Shown piece after piece: positions 21,805 through 33,100 of a stretch of 64,000 bases of DNA. Positions within the stretch are counted from its first letter, which is position 1; each line of letters begins with the position of its first letter. Below the pieces are notes generated by a model. That model ran no database searches. It was not told where the DNA came from and saw only the letters and a program-made list of their open reading frames with translations. The translations under genes were made by a program, and so were the position numbers. This DNA comes from Candidula unifasciata (taxonomy: Eukaryota > Mollusca > Gastropoda > Stylommatophora > Geomitridae), in contig CAJHNH020004668.1 of NCBI GenBank assembly GCA_905116865.2, forward strand, positions 636,858-700,857. The letters run 5' to 3'.

Positions 21805-22095
21805 TTATTGTCCCCGTGTGGGTTCCGGGGCCCCGTTGTGGGGAAAACAAGAATAGACCCACTGCCTCCCCAACAAGCATATCGTAAGATTCGACTAATT
21901 GGGAGCTTCCTTCAATGTTGGAGTGCATCTGCCTGAGAGGCAAGGAACCAACAGTCTGCATACAAATTAGTCAGATAGGTCAAACGGATGCACACGCGAC
22001 ACTCAAGCTCTGGAACAGGACTGCAGTCCAGAAGTGGACAAACAACCAGAACTTTCCGCCAGAGTTTACAGCTGGTGAACGCGAAGAAGAAAAAT
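21805..22095 (+). mobile_element. SINE family G, best full-length copy
   Basis: It runs from GTGTGGGTTCCGGGGCCCC through ACCCACTGCCTCCCCAACAA, CTGCCTGAGAGGCAAGGAAC and CAGAACTTTCCGCCAGAG to TTTACAGCTGGTGAACGC and (GAA)n. It is useful as the reference for the family. Confidence 0.85.
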
Positions 22096-22109
22096 ATTCT
22101 GTTGTACAA

Positions 22110-22560
22110 GTCCAACAGTGGAAAATGATAAACTGTCTTTATATTTTCTTGTTTGATAATGGTACATTATTTATGTCATTATTTTTTCTTGTACCAGCAC
22201 AGTAATGATACATGATATTTTAATGTACCAGTCCAACAGTGGGAAATAATCAACTGTCTTTATATTTTCTTGTTTGATAATGGTACATTTTTTATGTCAT
22301 TATTTTTTCTTGTACCAACACAGAAATGATGATACATGATATTTTATTGTACCAGGCAAAAATGGTAAATGATAAACTGTCTTTATATTTTATTGTGTGA
22401 TAATAGTAAATATTTATGTCACAATATTTTTTTTCTACTGGCAACTAATCATACATTATTTATATGTCATTATATATTTTTGTACCGACCACTAATGATA
22501 CATTATTTGTCATTATATTCCATTCTACTAAACAAAAATAATACTACATTTTATTAATAT
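22110..22560. repeat. AT-rich degenerate repeats
   Basis: The words GTACATTATTTATGTCATTA and TTTTCTTGTACCAGCACAG recur at irregular spacing. This looks like an older, decayed part of the array that follows. Confidence 0.7.
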
Positions 22561-22830
22561 CATACCAAATGTACCAGCACAGTAATGATACATTATACAT
22601 ATGACGTTATATTTTATTGTACCACCACAGTAATGATACATTATACATATGACGTTATATTTTATTGTACCACCACAGTAATGATACATTATACATATGA
22701 CGTTATATTTTATTGTACCACCACAGTAATGATACATTATACATATGACGTTATATTTTATTGTACCACCATAGTAATGATACATTATACATATGACGTT
22801 ATATTTTATTGTACCACCACAATACTGATA
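22561..22830. repeat. 48-bp minisatellite, about 5.5 perfect copies
   Basis: The unit contains GTACCACCACAGTAATGATA, CATTATACATATGACG and TTATATTTTATT. The copies are almost identical, so the array is young. Confidence 0.95.
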
Positions 22831-23190
22831 TTTTGTTTATGTCATTATATTTTATTGTAGCAGCACAATAATCATAAATTATTTATATGTCATTATATTT
22901 ACAGTACCAACACAAAAATTATACAATTATTTATGTGTCATTATATTTTATTGTACTAGCATAATCGTAATACATAATTTGTATGTCATTATATTTTATC
23001 ATACCAGAAAAATAATTATTTGTTATTTAAATGCAACTATATTTTATCATACCAGCAAAATAATGATTTGTTATTTATATGCAATTATATTTTATCATAC
23101 CAGCAAAATAATGATTTGTTATTTATATGCAATTATATTTTATCAAACCCGCACAATAATGATACGTTATTTATATATCATTGTATTTTC
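22831..23190. repeat. AT-rich degenerate repeats
   Basis: This continues the motif TATATGCAATTATATTTTAT-CATACCAGCAAAATAATGAT with a period near 56 and increasing divergence. Confidence 0.75.
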
Positions 23191-23192
23191 TT

Positions 23193-23390
23193 ATGGGAGA
23201 GTCGCATTGTAGCAACTAGATGCTGACCTACAGATCTGAAGGTTGTGGTTCAGATCCTGGCAGCACTAGACTATTTTTCAGAAATGACTTTGGGTGCCAG
23301 GTCAGTCCAGCCTTAAATGGGTGCCAGAAAAAGTCCTGGGAAGTAAAGGTGACCCACTGATGTGCTGATTGGTCTGTTTTAGATGTGTTC
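23193..23390 (+). mobile_element. SINE family T, direct copy
   Basis: The tRNA-like head includes GTAGCAACTAGATGCTGACC and AGGTTGTGGTTCAGATCCT (B-box-like). It is followed by CCAGGTCAGTCCAGCCTTAA, GTCCTGGGAAGTAAAGGTGA and the GTGCTGATTGGTCTG end. Confidence 0.75.
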
Positions 23391-23399
23391 TTAGGTGTA

Positions 23400-24480
23400 A
23401 CTCATCCTACCAAGTGTCCAGGGTGTGTGACTTGTTCCAGTTAATACAAGAGCTCCTTCAGACTATAAAACAGTTAGGTTCCTATGGGAGAGCAAGGAGA
23501 GGCCAAAAAAACAATAAGAACACAACCACATTGTCTACGAGTACTGGAATTTACTACACCACGCCAAGTATGATCTTGTAGTGCGATCAGTCTCTTTATT
23601 GTGGACGAACACATTGCTACGAAGATCATTGGTGATCACTGACTGGAAAACTTTCAAGTCTCCTACTGCCTTTCACATATTCACATCGGCAGTCTCTCCA
23701 GACGTGGACAGTTTACCCCCGTGAACTCTGTCTCAGGTGCCTGCTAAGGCGACTCACACCCGATTGTGCAGATACACCTGTGTGATGTGCAGTGACAATC
23801 GTCTGATGATTATTCCTCTTAAAGAGCCCATCACTCGAGGACTCAAGGTAGATGCAGCACTTTGTGAATGACTCCAGACTTCCCATTTGCTACCCCAGCC
23901 ACTCATTAAAGCATCACTGACTAACATCCCCTTAATCAGCCTCCGTTACCTCCCCATTACAACTCCACACTGGTCAAACAACACAAAGTTCATGAGTGTG
24001 CCACATAGCAGTCCTTTTGCCCCCCCCCCTCCCGAGGCACATGGGCTGCACAACCTTCCATTCTAGAAATTACACTGACAGAATTCCGACATCCATCTCA
24101 TGATCCACCACAATCATCCAGTCAGTTTACACGAGCTCCAGAGGATAAAACCACATCGTTAAAACTGTGACAACACAGTCCATGCATCCACAAGACCAGA
24201 ACAACTCACACACATGAGTCCACATACTTAAACTGACTGAAACCGACTGACTCAAGCTAACATGCACTTCTGCCATCAGGGGTCAGTCACATTCCCTAAA
24301 CATTTACAACCTGGGGAGTTTGCAGTCATCCGTGAATATCAAGCAACTCATTTTTTCCCTAGTGGCTCATGTTCTGTTACCTTCCAGTGACCCCAGATAT
24401 TTACATTCCTAACCTGTCACATAAAATCCTGGCTTTATTAACTCTTGTGCCCAGTGATTTCACACACAACATTCTATAAA
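23400..24480. other. Intergenic DNA, unassigned
   Basis: Over 1 kb of comparatively C-rich, single-copy-looking sequence with a short C-run. No open frame or repeat that I can name. Confidence 0.4.
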
Positions 24481-24545
24481 AAATAGGTCTAGCCCTATAT
24501 GCCTGAAGGCAAGAAAACGGGTCCTTTATGTTTTTTACTTTATTA
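24480..24545 (+). mobile_element. SINE family T, 3' fragment
   Basis: AATAGGTCTAGCCCTATATG then GGGTCCTTTATGTTTTTTAC, the 3' end of family T. Confidence 0.6.
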
Positions 24546-24682
24546 TATTTCATTGTGCCAGCAAAGTAGTGATATATCATTATTTTTTATTGTGCCAGAG
24601 TATTGTTCGTAATTGATAAATTGTTTATTATATCACATGCATTAAAATTAAATAGATTAAAATTGTTAATTATAATGTCAAA

Positions 24683-25377
24683 TCAATGCTGTTGTGTGTA
24701 GCGGGAACATGGAGAACAACTAAGGCAGTTACTATTCAGCTACAAACATTCATTAACTGGTGCCTGAGCAGAATAGAGGAAATTACATGGTATGATAGAA
24801 TCACTCATGTAGAGCTTTGGGAGAGAACTAAACAAGTTCTAGTGGACCAAGAGATGAAGAAAAGACGCTTTCATTGAATAGGACACACGTTGAGAAAACT
24901 TGAGAACAATATAACTAGGATGTCTTTGCACTGGAACCCACAGGGGCATGCAAATAAAGAAAAACCAGAAACACATAGGGAAGGGAGCTAAAGAATAACA
25001 TTAGAAAAAGATGAGGAGAGCTGCATGCGATAGTTTTATCGGTGACCGGGTCACCCATTGGCTCGCTGGTAGACGACTCCGTTGCCGGTGGGGACAGTAT
25101 TTGGTCTGTCTTCTTTGATCACATCAACACTGCAGGAGTCCTTGTCAGAGCTGTTGGTAGCGTGCAATACTAAGCCATTTTATATGGTGCACATAAACTT
25201 AGTCACAATTATAACCTAAAGCTCCCCCTTCAGGATGCTAGTTGAACATGATGATTTTTTTTTTTCCCAACAAAGCACCACCACAACCGCATGCAATAGC
25301 GAAGGATAGAACGACTTGGCATGAGTTGGTTAAGTTAAGGGCCTATGCTCCATTGGGGGTTAGAAGGCAGAAGAAGA
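24683..25377 (+). mobile_element. LINE D C-terminal fragment interrupted by an insertion
   Basis: It encodes TWRTTKAVTIQLQTFINWCL, the RIEEITWYDRIT block, LWERTKQVL and IGHTLRKLENNITRMSLHWN in 24683-25033, then AIAKDRTTWHELVKLRAYAP in 25289-25377. These are the C-terminal segments of RTE-like reverse transcriptases. The parallel copy at 57462-57642 has the two parts joined, which shows that 25034-25288 is a later insert. Confidence 0.85.
25034..25288. mobile_element. 255-bp insertion with 11-bp target duplication
   Basis: It is flanked by GCATGCGATAG (25023-25033) and GCATGCAATAG (25289-25299), one mismatch. It starts TTTTATCGGTGACCGGGTCA and ends CACCACCACAACC. It encodes no protein, and I did not find another copy in the window. 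The size and duplication fit a SINE. Confidence 0.75.
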
Positions 25378-25379
25378 TG

Positions 25380-25884
25380 CAGATTAAGAATATTCAAGAA
25401 AACCACTCACAGTCAATTTTTAAATAAAAATATTAACAGGAGGGAAAATATGAAATACCATTGAACGTTCAAAATCTAAAGATGATACATTATTAATGGC
25501 ACTTATCTGTTACACAGTTTTTACCTGTTCTTTCTTTTGCAAGTTCAGTGCACGTAGCAGTAAATATAATAATATAATCACTGAGATAAAACACTTCATA
25601 GACTAAATATGTTAGGACACATACAATCATACCTACTTGGACACAAACACATGCCTGTGCACACATTCACAAATACATACATATGAAGAGAGGAGACGTA
25701 TTACTTTTAAATACTTTCTTAATATGCAACTAAGTTCATATAATAATAAGGACAAAGAAGATTAGTATTTCAACAGTATATTTATATAACCGTGTTCTAT
25801 AACAAAACAATAGTGCAACAAGTTATTACACACAGTAATTCCCTTATATTAATGCACTTAATATAACTATTTTAGATGTAACAG
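25380..25884. other. Intergenic AT-rich DNA
   Basis: No feature recognised. Confidence 0.4.
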
Positions 25885-26060
25885 TCAACAACATCATCAT
25901 CATCATCAATCAACAGGTGCTTTGCAGAGCATCATTCTCTTCACTGCACATCTGAAAGTCTCTTTTTTTTTCTTGCCAGTTCTCCAGCTCTATGTGCTTT
26001 CATAGCCACTTGAGTCTTCAGTTTCTTGTATCCACATCCTTGGAGGTCAGCCTCTCCCGT
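25885..26060 (-). mobile_element. Repeat family R, reverse copy, GAT tail
   Basis: It is the reverse of 8090-8285: ATCATCATCATCAATCAACA, TTCTCCAGCTCTATGTGC and GAGGTCAGCCTCTCCCGTTT. It is followed directly by the 30-bp array. Confidence 0.7.
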
Positions 26061-26625
26061 TTTCCAGATCAGTACAACATTATTTCATGGATGATCATAA
26101 ACAAATTCATTATTTCATGGATGATCATAAACAACATCATTATTTCATGGATGATCATAAACATCATTATTTCGTGGATGATCATAAACAACATCATTAT
26201 TTCATGGATGATCATAAACAACATCATTATTTCATGGATGATCATAAACAACATCATTATTTCATGGATGATCATAAACAACATCATTATTTCATGGATC
26301 ATCATAAACAATATCATAATTTCATGGATGATCATAAACATCATTATTTCATGGATGATCATAAACAACATCATTATTTCATGGATGATCATAAACAACA
26401 TCATTATTTCATGGGTGATCATAAAGAACATCATTATTTCATGAATCATCATAAACAACATCATTATTTCATGGATGATTATAAACAACATCATTATTTC
26501 ATGGATGATCATAAACAACAACATTATTTCATGGATGATCATAAACAACATCATTATTTCATGGATGATCATAAACATCATTATTTCATAGATGATCATA
26601 AACAACATCATTATTTTATGGACCT
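26061..26625. repeat. 30-bp/27-bp minisatellite, about 19 copies
   Basis: The unit is CATCATTATTTCATGGATGA-TCATAAACAA, with shorter units that have lost AAC. All unit lengths are multiples of three, so open frames run through on both strands. Confidence 0.95.
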
Positions 26626-26799
26626 GTTTCTCAGCAGAATGTATCTTTTCCTTTCTTCCCTTTTGTTCCCTCTGGGCTACCCCTAAAGGTTTGACTCGCT
26701 GGGATTGAAACGTCTTACTCTGGATGGCAAGCCAACCGGACGAATTCCCATTCAATCTCTAGATAAGTAAGAACTTCTTCTTCTTATTCTTTTTAAAGT

Positions 26800-27140
26800 C
26801 CGTGCCGTGTGGCGTTGGTAGTCATGCCTATCCCCAACCTTCTGTCTCGTCTACTTACTTCATGCCATGTTGTCAAATTATCCTGCATCCTTTCTCTCAA
26901 TCTCTCTCTACCTCTCTTCCTCTCCAACATTTCTACTGTCACAGTGCACTGCAGTTTACTCCTTCTCATCACATGACCAAAGACTGCAGATTGTCATTTT
27001 CTGATGTGTGCAATCAGTTGATCTTCGTAAGTCAGTTTCTTTCAAGACATCCTCATTACTCATTTTATCTGTCCAGGGTATTCTCATTATCCATCTATAA
27101 AACCATATCTCCGCAGCTTCCAAATAATCTTTCACTAATC
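26800..27140 (-). mobile_element. RTE-like LINE fragment
   Basis: The minus strand translates to AAEIWFYRWIMRIPWTDKMS, NEDVLKETD and the following basic block. This is the C-terminal region also seen at 17205 and 30296. Frames are broken. Confidence 0.72.
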
Positions 27141-27289
27141 CAAGTAATAACCAGCTGGTGTAACCTGCAGGCTTGTGTAAGCAAGGACAATGGTGATTGA
27201 TGTATTAGTTCATGTGCTGCTATCTTTACACCATGCTGAAAGCTATGAGAAGCACCTCCTACTTCCTTCATGTGTATCATGTTCTCTCC

Positions 27290-27378
27290 TCATGTGGGTT
27301 CCAGGACCCAAATTTTGGTGGACAAAGAATAGACCCACCGCTCCTTCCCCCAACAAGCATGTCCTAAAAGGTGTCTAA
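27290..27378 (+). mobile_element. SINE family G, 5' part, head-to-head with next
   Basis: CATGTGGGTTCCAGGACCC through AATAGACCCACCG and AACAAGCATGTCC. It is joined directly to an inverted full-length copy. Confidence 0.75.
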
Positions 27379-27379
27379 T

Positions 27380-27675
27380 TTCTTCTTCTTCTTCTTCACG
27401 TTCACCAGCTGTAAACTCTGGCAGAAGGTTCTGGTTGCTCGTCCACTACTGAACCGCAGTCCTGCTCCAGGACCTGAGTGTTGCGTGTGCATCAGTTTTA
27501 CAGACCTCATTCTCTTGAATACAGACTGTTGGTTCCTTGCCTCTCCGGCAGATGCACTTCGACTTCAAAGGAAGCTCCCCAATTAGTCGACTCTTACGAC
27601 ATGCTTTTGGGGAGGCAGTGAGTCTATTCTTGTTTTCCCCCACAATGGGACCCCGGAACCCACACAGGATGGGGG
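27380..27675 (-). mobile_element. SINE family G, reverse, full length
   Basis: On the plus strand it starts CTTCTTCTTCTTCTTCACG (tail), then CCAGCTGTAAACTCTGGCAG, GAGGCAAG reversed, and ends in GGACCCCGGAACCCACAC. It covers the whole element. Confidence 0.85.
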
Positions 27676-27929
27676 GGGGGGGCGGTGTGACTAATTTGAA
27701 AATGGCGCATTGGGCTGATATGTGCAGATATCACAGCCTTGCTGTAAACCACAACACAACATGCCATCTGTCATTTTGAGGGTAATGCAGAAGAAGAAAA
27801 AGAAGCCTAAAACAGTGTTACTACAAACAGGCTTAAGAAGATACTTGGTTAACATGAGGAAGATCTTGATCCCAGCAGGAATGTACATTAGTGTATTATT
27901 AGTCCCCTGGCAGCACATATGTTTTTCTT

Positions 27930-28205
27930 CAACATAAACTCTTGATTTTTCAGTCCCGTGAAATTAATGTTATTAAGGCTTTACTGTATCTCTAATTGAT
28001 ATTTGAGGGGGTTTCAAATGAAAACTTTAAAAGTGTGATAAAAATAACAATAAACATGCCATTGTTTTGTAACTCTCCACTAAGTGTATGAGTGGTTATA
28101 CAGTCGACTCTAGGGTCACTACTCAGTGAGCCTGAACTGATCAAGGACAGTCTGTCACCGAAGTCCTGCCGTTTTGAAACTCCCTACTCCACTCATACGC
28201 TTTGC
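27930..28205. other. Intergenic DNA, unassigned
   Basis: No feature recognised. Confidence 0.4.
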
Positions 28206-28209
28206 TGGA

Positions 28210-29815
28210 CTGACAGGCATGCATCCCCATACTGGACTGTCATTCACATATGAATTTCTAGAGATTTCCCCATACTGGACTGTCATTCACATATGAATTT
28301 CTAGAGATTTCCCCATACTGGACCGTCATTCACATATGAATTTCTAGAGATTTCCCCATACTGGACTGTCATTCACATATGAATTTCTAGAGATTTCCCC
28401 ATACTGGACTGTCATTCACATATGAATTTCTAGAGATTTCCCCATACTGGACCGTCATTCACATATGAATTTCTAGAGATTTCTCCATACTGGACTGTCG
28501 TTCACATATGAATTTCTAGAGATTTCCCCATACTGGACCGTCATTCACATATGAATTTCTAGAGATTTCCCCATACTGGACTGTCATTCACATATGAATT
28601 TCTAGAGATTTCCCCAAACTGGACCATCATTCACATTTGAATTTCTAGAGATTTCCCCATACTGGACTGTCATTCACATATGAATTTCTAGAGATTTCCC
28701 CATACTGGACCATCATTCACATATGAATTTCTAGAGATGTCCCCATACTGGACCATCGTTCACATATGAATTTCTAGAGATTTCCCCATACTGGACTGTC
28801 ATTCACATATGAATTTCTAGAGATTTCCCCATACTGGACCGTCATTCACATATGAATTTCTAGAGATTTCCCCATACTGGACTGTCATTCACATATGAAT
28901 TTCTAGAGATTTCCCCATACTGGACCGTCATTCACATATGAATTTCTAGAGATTTCCCCATACTGGACTGTCATTCACATATGAATTTCTAGAGATTTCC
29001 CCATACTGGACTGTCATTCACATATGAATTTCTAGAGATTTCCCCATACTGGACCGTCATTCACATATGAATTTCTAGAGATTTCCCCATACTGGACTGT
29101 CGTTCACATATGAATTTCTAGAGATTTCCCCATACTGGACCGTCATTCACATATGAATTTCTAGAGATTTCCCCATACTGGACTGTCATTCACATATGAA
29201 TTTCTAGAGATTTCCCCAAACTGGACCGTCATTCACATTTGAATTTCTAGAGATTTCCCCATACTGGACTGTCATTCACATATGAATTTCTAGAGATTTC
29301 CCCATACTGGACCGTCATTCACATATGAATTTCTAGAGATTTCCCCATACTGGACCGTCATTCACATATGAATTTCTAGAGATTTCCCCATACTGGACCG
29401 TCATTCACAAATGAATTTCTAGAGATTTCCCCATACTGGACCGTCATTCACAAATGAATTTCTAGAGATTTCCCCATACTGGACTGTCATTCACATATGA
29501 ATTTCTAGAGATTTCCCCATACTGGAGTGTCATTCACATATGAATTTCTAGAGATTTCCCCATACTGGACTGTCATTCACATATGAATTTCTAGAGATTT
29601 CCCCATACTGGACCGTCATTCACATATGAATTTCTAGAGATTTCCCCATACTGGACTGTCATTCACATATGAATTTCTAGAGATTTCCCCATACTGGACC
29701 GTCATTCACAAATGAATTTCTAGAGATTTCCCCATACTGGACTGTCATTCACATATGAATTTCTAGAGATTTCCCCATACTGGACTGTCATTCACATATG
29801 AATTTCTAGAGATTT
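28210..29815. repeat. 43-bp minisatellite, about 37 copies
   Basis: The unit contains CCCCATACTGGACTGTCATT then CACATATGAATTTCTAGAGA and TTT. Variation is nearly confined to ACTG/ACCG/ACCA, ATATG/ATTTG/AAATG and a few other sites, so the copies are well homogenised. It ends about 200 bases beyond the gene B stop codon. Confidence 0.97.
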
Positions 29816-29817
29816 CA

Positions 29818-29875
29818 CACCCAGGCCAAATCTGGCCCACAGGCCACCAGATGAATTGCCCTGCCAATCAGCACT
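29818..29875. mobile_element. Fragment of a hAT-type element
   Basis: GGCCAAATCTGGCCCACAGG matches the interior of the element at 55065-55249. Confidence 0.5.
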
Positions 29876-30025
29876 TAATTGGTGACGTCATCCACATGAA
29901 ACTTTTTTGGGATAGTCAACCAATATTTTCATGTTCCTTTTTAGGCATGGTCAACAATGCTAAATGCCCTATATGCCTCATGGAAAAAGAACCTTTACTT
30001 ACTTTGTGTTTAGACATGGTGCCGA

Positions 30026-30199
30026 TTAAACATTTTTTGCAATAAAATCCTGAACAACTTTTACAACTGTCCTGATTTCTTCTAGATCATTGTAAATCTG
30101 TACAGAAAACCGAAAGTAAAATGCCCCAGATATGAAAACCAATAGTCCAAAAACTTTTGTACCACCAAACATAGCCTGTTGTAGAGACCATGTGTTTTC
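30026..30199 (-). CDS. Gene B exon 9, C-terminus and stop
   Basis: The acceptor is TTATTTCAG. 57 residues run from ENTWSLQQAMFGGTK to DFIAKNV, then TAA. It aligns without gaps to the gene C exon at 62234-62407, which supports both. Confidence 0.92.
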   Translation of the reverse strand, partial: ENTWSLQQAMFGGTKVFGLLVFISGAFYFRFSVQIYNDLEEIRTVVKVVQDFIAKNV

Positions 30200-33100
30200 C
30201 TGAAATAACAAGAAATAGACCAATTATATAACTTTATTAATGTAGATTTAGAGTGAATCTTTTTCCATTTCAGCCCAGGTTTCTTCTTCTGCGATTAGCG
30301 TGCTGTGTTGTGGTTTACAATTTCTTGAGGCCTCAGAGATGTGGTTTTACAGAAGAATGCTTAGAATACCTTGGACAGCCAAAAAGAGCAATCAAGAGGT
30401 TTTGAAAGAGGCAGGAGCCCGAAGACAACTTTTCACAGACATCAGAAGGAGACAGTCATCATTTTTCGGCCATGTTATGAGAAGAGGGAAAATATCACAT
30501 GTGGTGACCACTGGAAAGATCTGTAGGAGGAGGGATAGAGAAAGACAACGAGAGAAGATTCTTGACAGTCTTGTTGCATGGCATGGAGATGTGTTGGCAC
30601 ACAAACTGATACATGCTGCAGGAGATCGTGGATTATGGAGAGGCATGATCGCCCACGCCTGGGTAAAGCACCTGATGATGATGATGATGTTGTGGTTTAC
30701 AGCTTGGTGGTGGTATTGCACTTTTTGGCCCAAAACAACTAGTTTCAGCCACCTCCTAACTAATCACCTTATATGATATGCATGTTGGGAGGGGGGGGGA
30801 GGAGCAGTGGGTCTGCTTTATGTTTCCTTCTCAAAAGGGACAGGCCCAATAAAATTGATAACAGTACACCTCAAACAGATTGGCTGAACAACCAGAACTT
30901 TCTGCCGAGGTTTACAGCTGGTGCAGCAAAGAAAAAGAGGATAATGCTGACAGTAAATATCCTGGTAGTTAATGTGCTGAACTGTGGGTGTAAGTGATAA
31001 CTTTGTATTCCTTTAGTTTAGAGCAGGGAATGTCTCAAGGTCCTGTATGAGACTGTGGTAGTGATGTTAAAAAATAATCAGAGAGCATAAGACTATGGCA
31101 AGGACATTTGTTAAAGATAATTAGTAAGTCTAAGACTGTGACAAGGAAGTTGGTGAAAGATAATTAGTAAGTATAAGACTGTGACAAGGAAGTTGGTGAA
31201 AGATAATTAGTAAGTCTAAGATTGTGCCAAGGAAGTTGGTGTAAGATAATTAGTAAGTATAAGATTGTGCCAAGGAAGTTGGTGTAAGATAATTAGTAAG
31301 TCTAAGATTGTGCCAAGGAAGTTGGTGTAAGATAGTTAGTAAGTCTAAGATTGTGACAAGGAAGTTGATGAAAGATAATTAGTAAATCTAAGATTGTGAC
31401 ATGGAAGTTGATGAAAGATAGTTAGTAAGTCTAAGATTGTGACAAGGAAGTTGATGAAAGATAATTAGTAAATCTAAGATTGTGACATGGAAGTTGATGA
31501 AAGATAATTAGTAAGTCTAAGACAGTAACATGGAAGTTGATGAAAGATAATTAGTAAGTCTAAGATTGTGACATGGAAGTTGTTGAAAGATAATTAGTAA
31601 ATCTATGATTGTGACAAGGAAGTTGGTGAAAGATAATTAATAAGTCTAAGACTGTGACAAGGAAGTTGTTAAAAGGTAATTAATAAGTCTAAGATTGTGG
31701 CAAAATGATTGTTAAAAGATAATTAGTAAGTCTAAGATTGAAAACTAGAGCCAACATCAACAATTTTTAATGTCATTTTTGTTTTGAGCACCTCAAAATT
31801 AGTTAAGATCAGCTACTTTCATTTCTGGTGCACCTTGGTTGTTGACTAGTGTAATTGGTAGTTATCAGTGCATGAAATGGGTGTTGTAGGTGTAAGTAAA
31901 AAGATGCTCCCTAGTTCACAGTGTGGTTTCTGGGGACTCCAATTTGGAGAACAAATAACAGACCCACTACCCCTTAATGAAATAATGTAAACTACTAAAA
32001 TATAAAGCTATGCTGCTATGAACCTCTTTTTACAATGGTGAAATGACAGAAAATACAATTTTACAGACATTAAACAAGATCTATCAGCCTCTCCAAAATG
32101 ATACTACAGAGTTCTGTAGAGGGGAAGAGATCGACAATTAAAGATACTGATGGTCGTTGGACAGGTCTCAAACATGTAAAGATCAAGTCTAGTACATCTG
32201 ACTGACAGAGATGTAGGGAACTGATCAGATAATCAACGGCAACAAATCACCTAATGACATAGGACTGTGAAGATGATGACATAGGACTGTGAAAATGATG
32301 TCATATTACTGTGAAGATGATGACATAGGACTGTGAAGATGATGACATAGGACTGTGAAGATGATGACATAGGACTGTGAAAATGATGTCATATTACTGT
32401 GAAGATGATGACATAGGAATGTGAACATGATGACGATGTTGTAGGCTGGTTTGTGACTGTGGAGTCCCAGAAAGTTGGCAGCGATTGTAAAGAGCTCCCA
32501 GGAGTAGTCAGTCTTGGGTCGAGCAGGCGGACCATTCCAATACATGCTGTTATAATTAGTGTCTAATAAACACTTGTGTGCGAGAACTCAGCCAGTGGTG
32601 GCCGTGTTGTGTATGTAAGTGTGTACTCTGTCAGGGAGGCTTTTACTGACAAGCCATTTGATTGTTGTTACTGAGTATCTTTTTAATAGGTTCCCCCTCT
32701 GTTTATTTATGTGAATGACGTATACACACCGGAACCTACCAATCAAATACCTTTCTTCAATGTTTGTGTATTCTAGACAAAGCATTAAGGTCTACTGTGT
32801 TTGTAATTTCTTGCCGTGCTTGTTATTTGATCTATGCTTCATTAATATAAATTTCTGTAACTTATGGTGCCAATTCAATGGTTTGAAATGAATTCTGTCC
32901 GTATTCCATAGTTGTGGATTTCAAGCTGTACGATAGACATGGCCAATAAAACACCTTTTTGGGGGGGATGCCTAGTTGACCATGTTCTTAGTGCACTTGT
33001 TTCCACAGCGAGGCGCACACGCTGTCTGGGGTGAAGGGTTCGATTCCTAGCACAGTAATTATAGCTTTCGATTTGTATGTTGTCTAGTGTGTTCTTCTTT

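Noticed and set aside
23369..23581. 70-codon frame (CDLFQLIQELLQTIKQ)
   Set aside because: It begins in a SINE, has no splice support and matches no family that I recognise.
28210..29815. Regular repeats that could look like a CRISPR array
   Set aside because: Units are contiguous with no unique spacers, and the context is a eukaryotic gene region. The same holds for the 43-bp and 59-bp arrays elsewhere.
32965..33060. True tRNA gene
   Set aside because: A good B-box but no cloverleaf with paired acceptor stem that I could build. More likely a SINE head.
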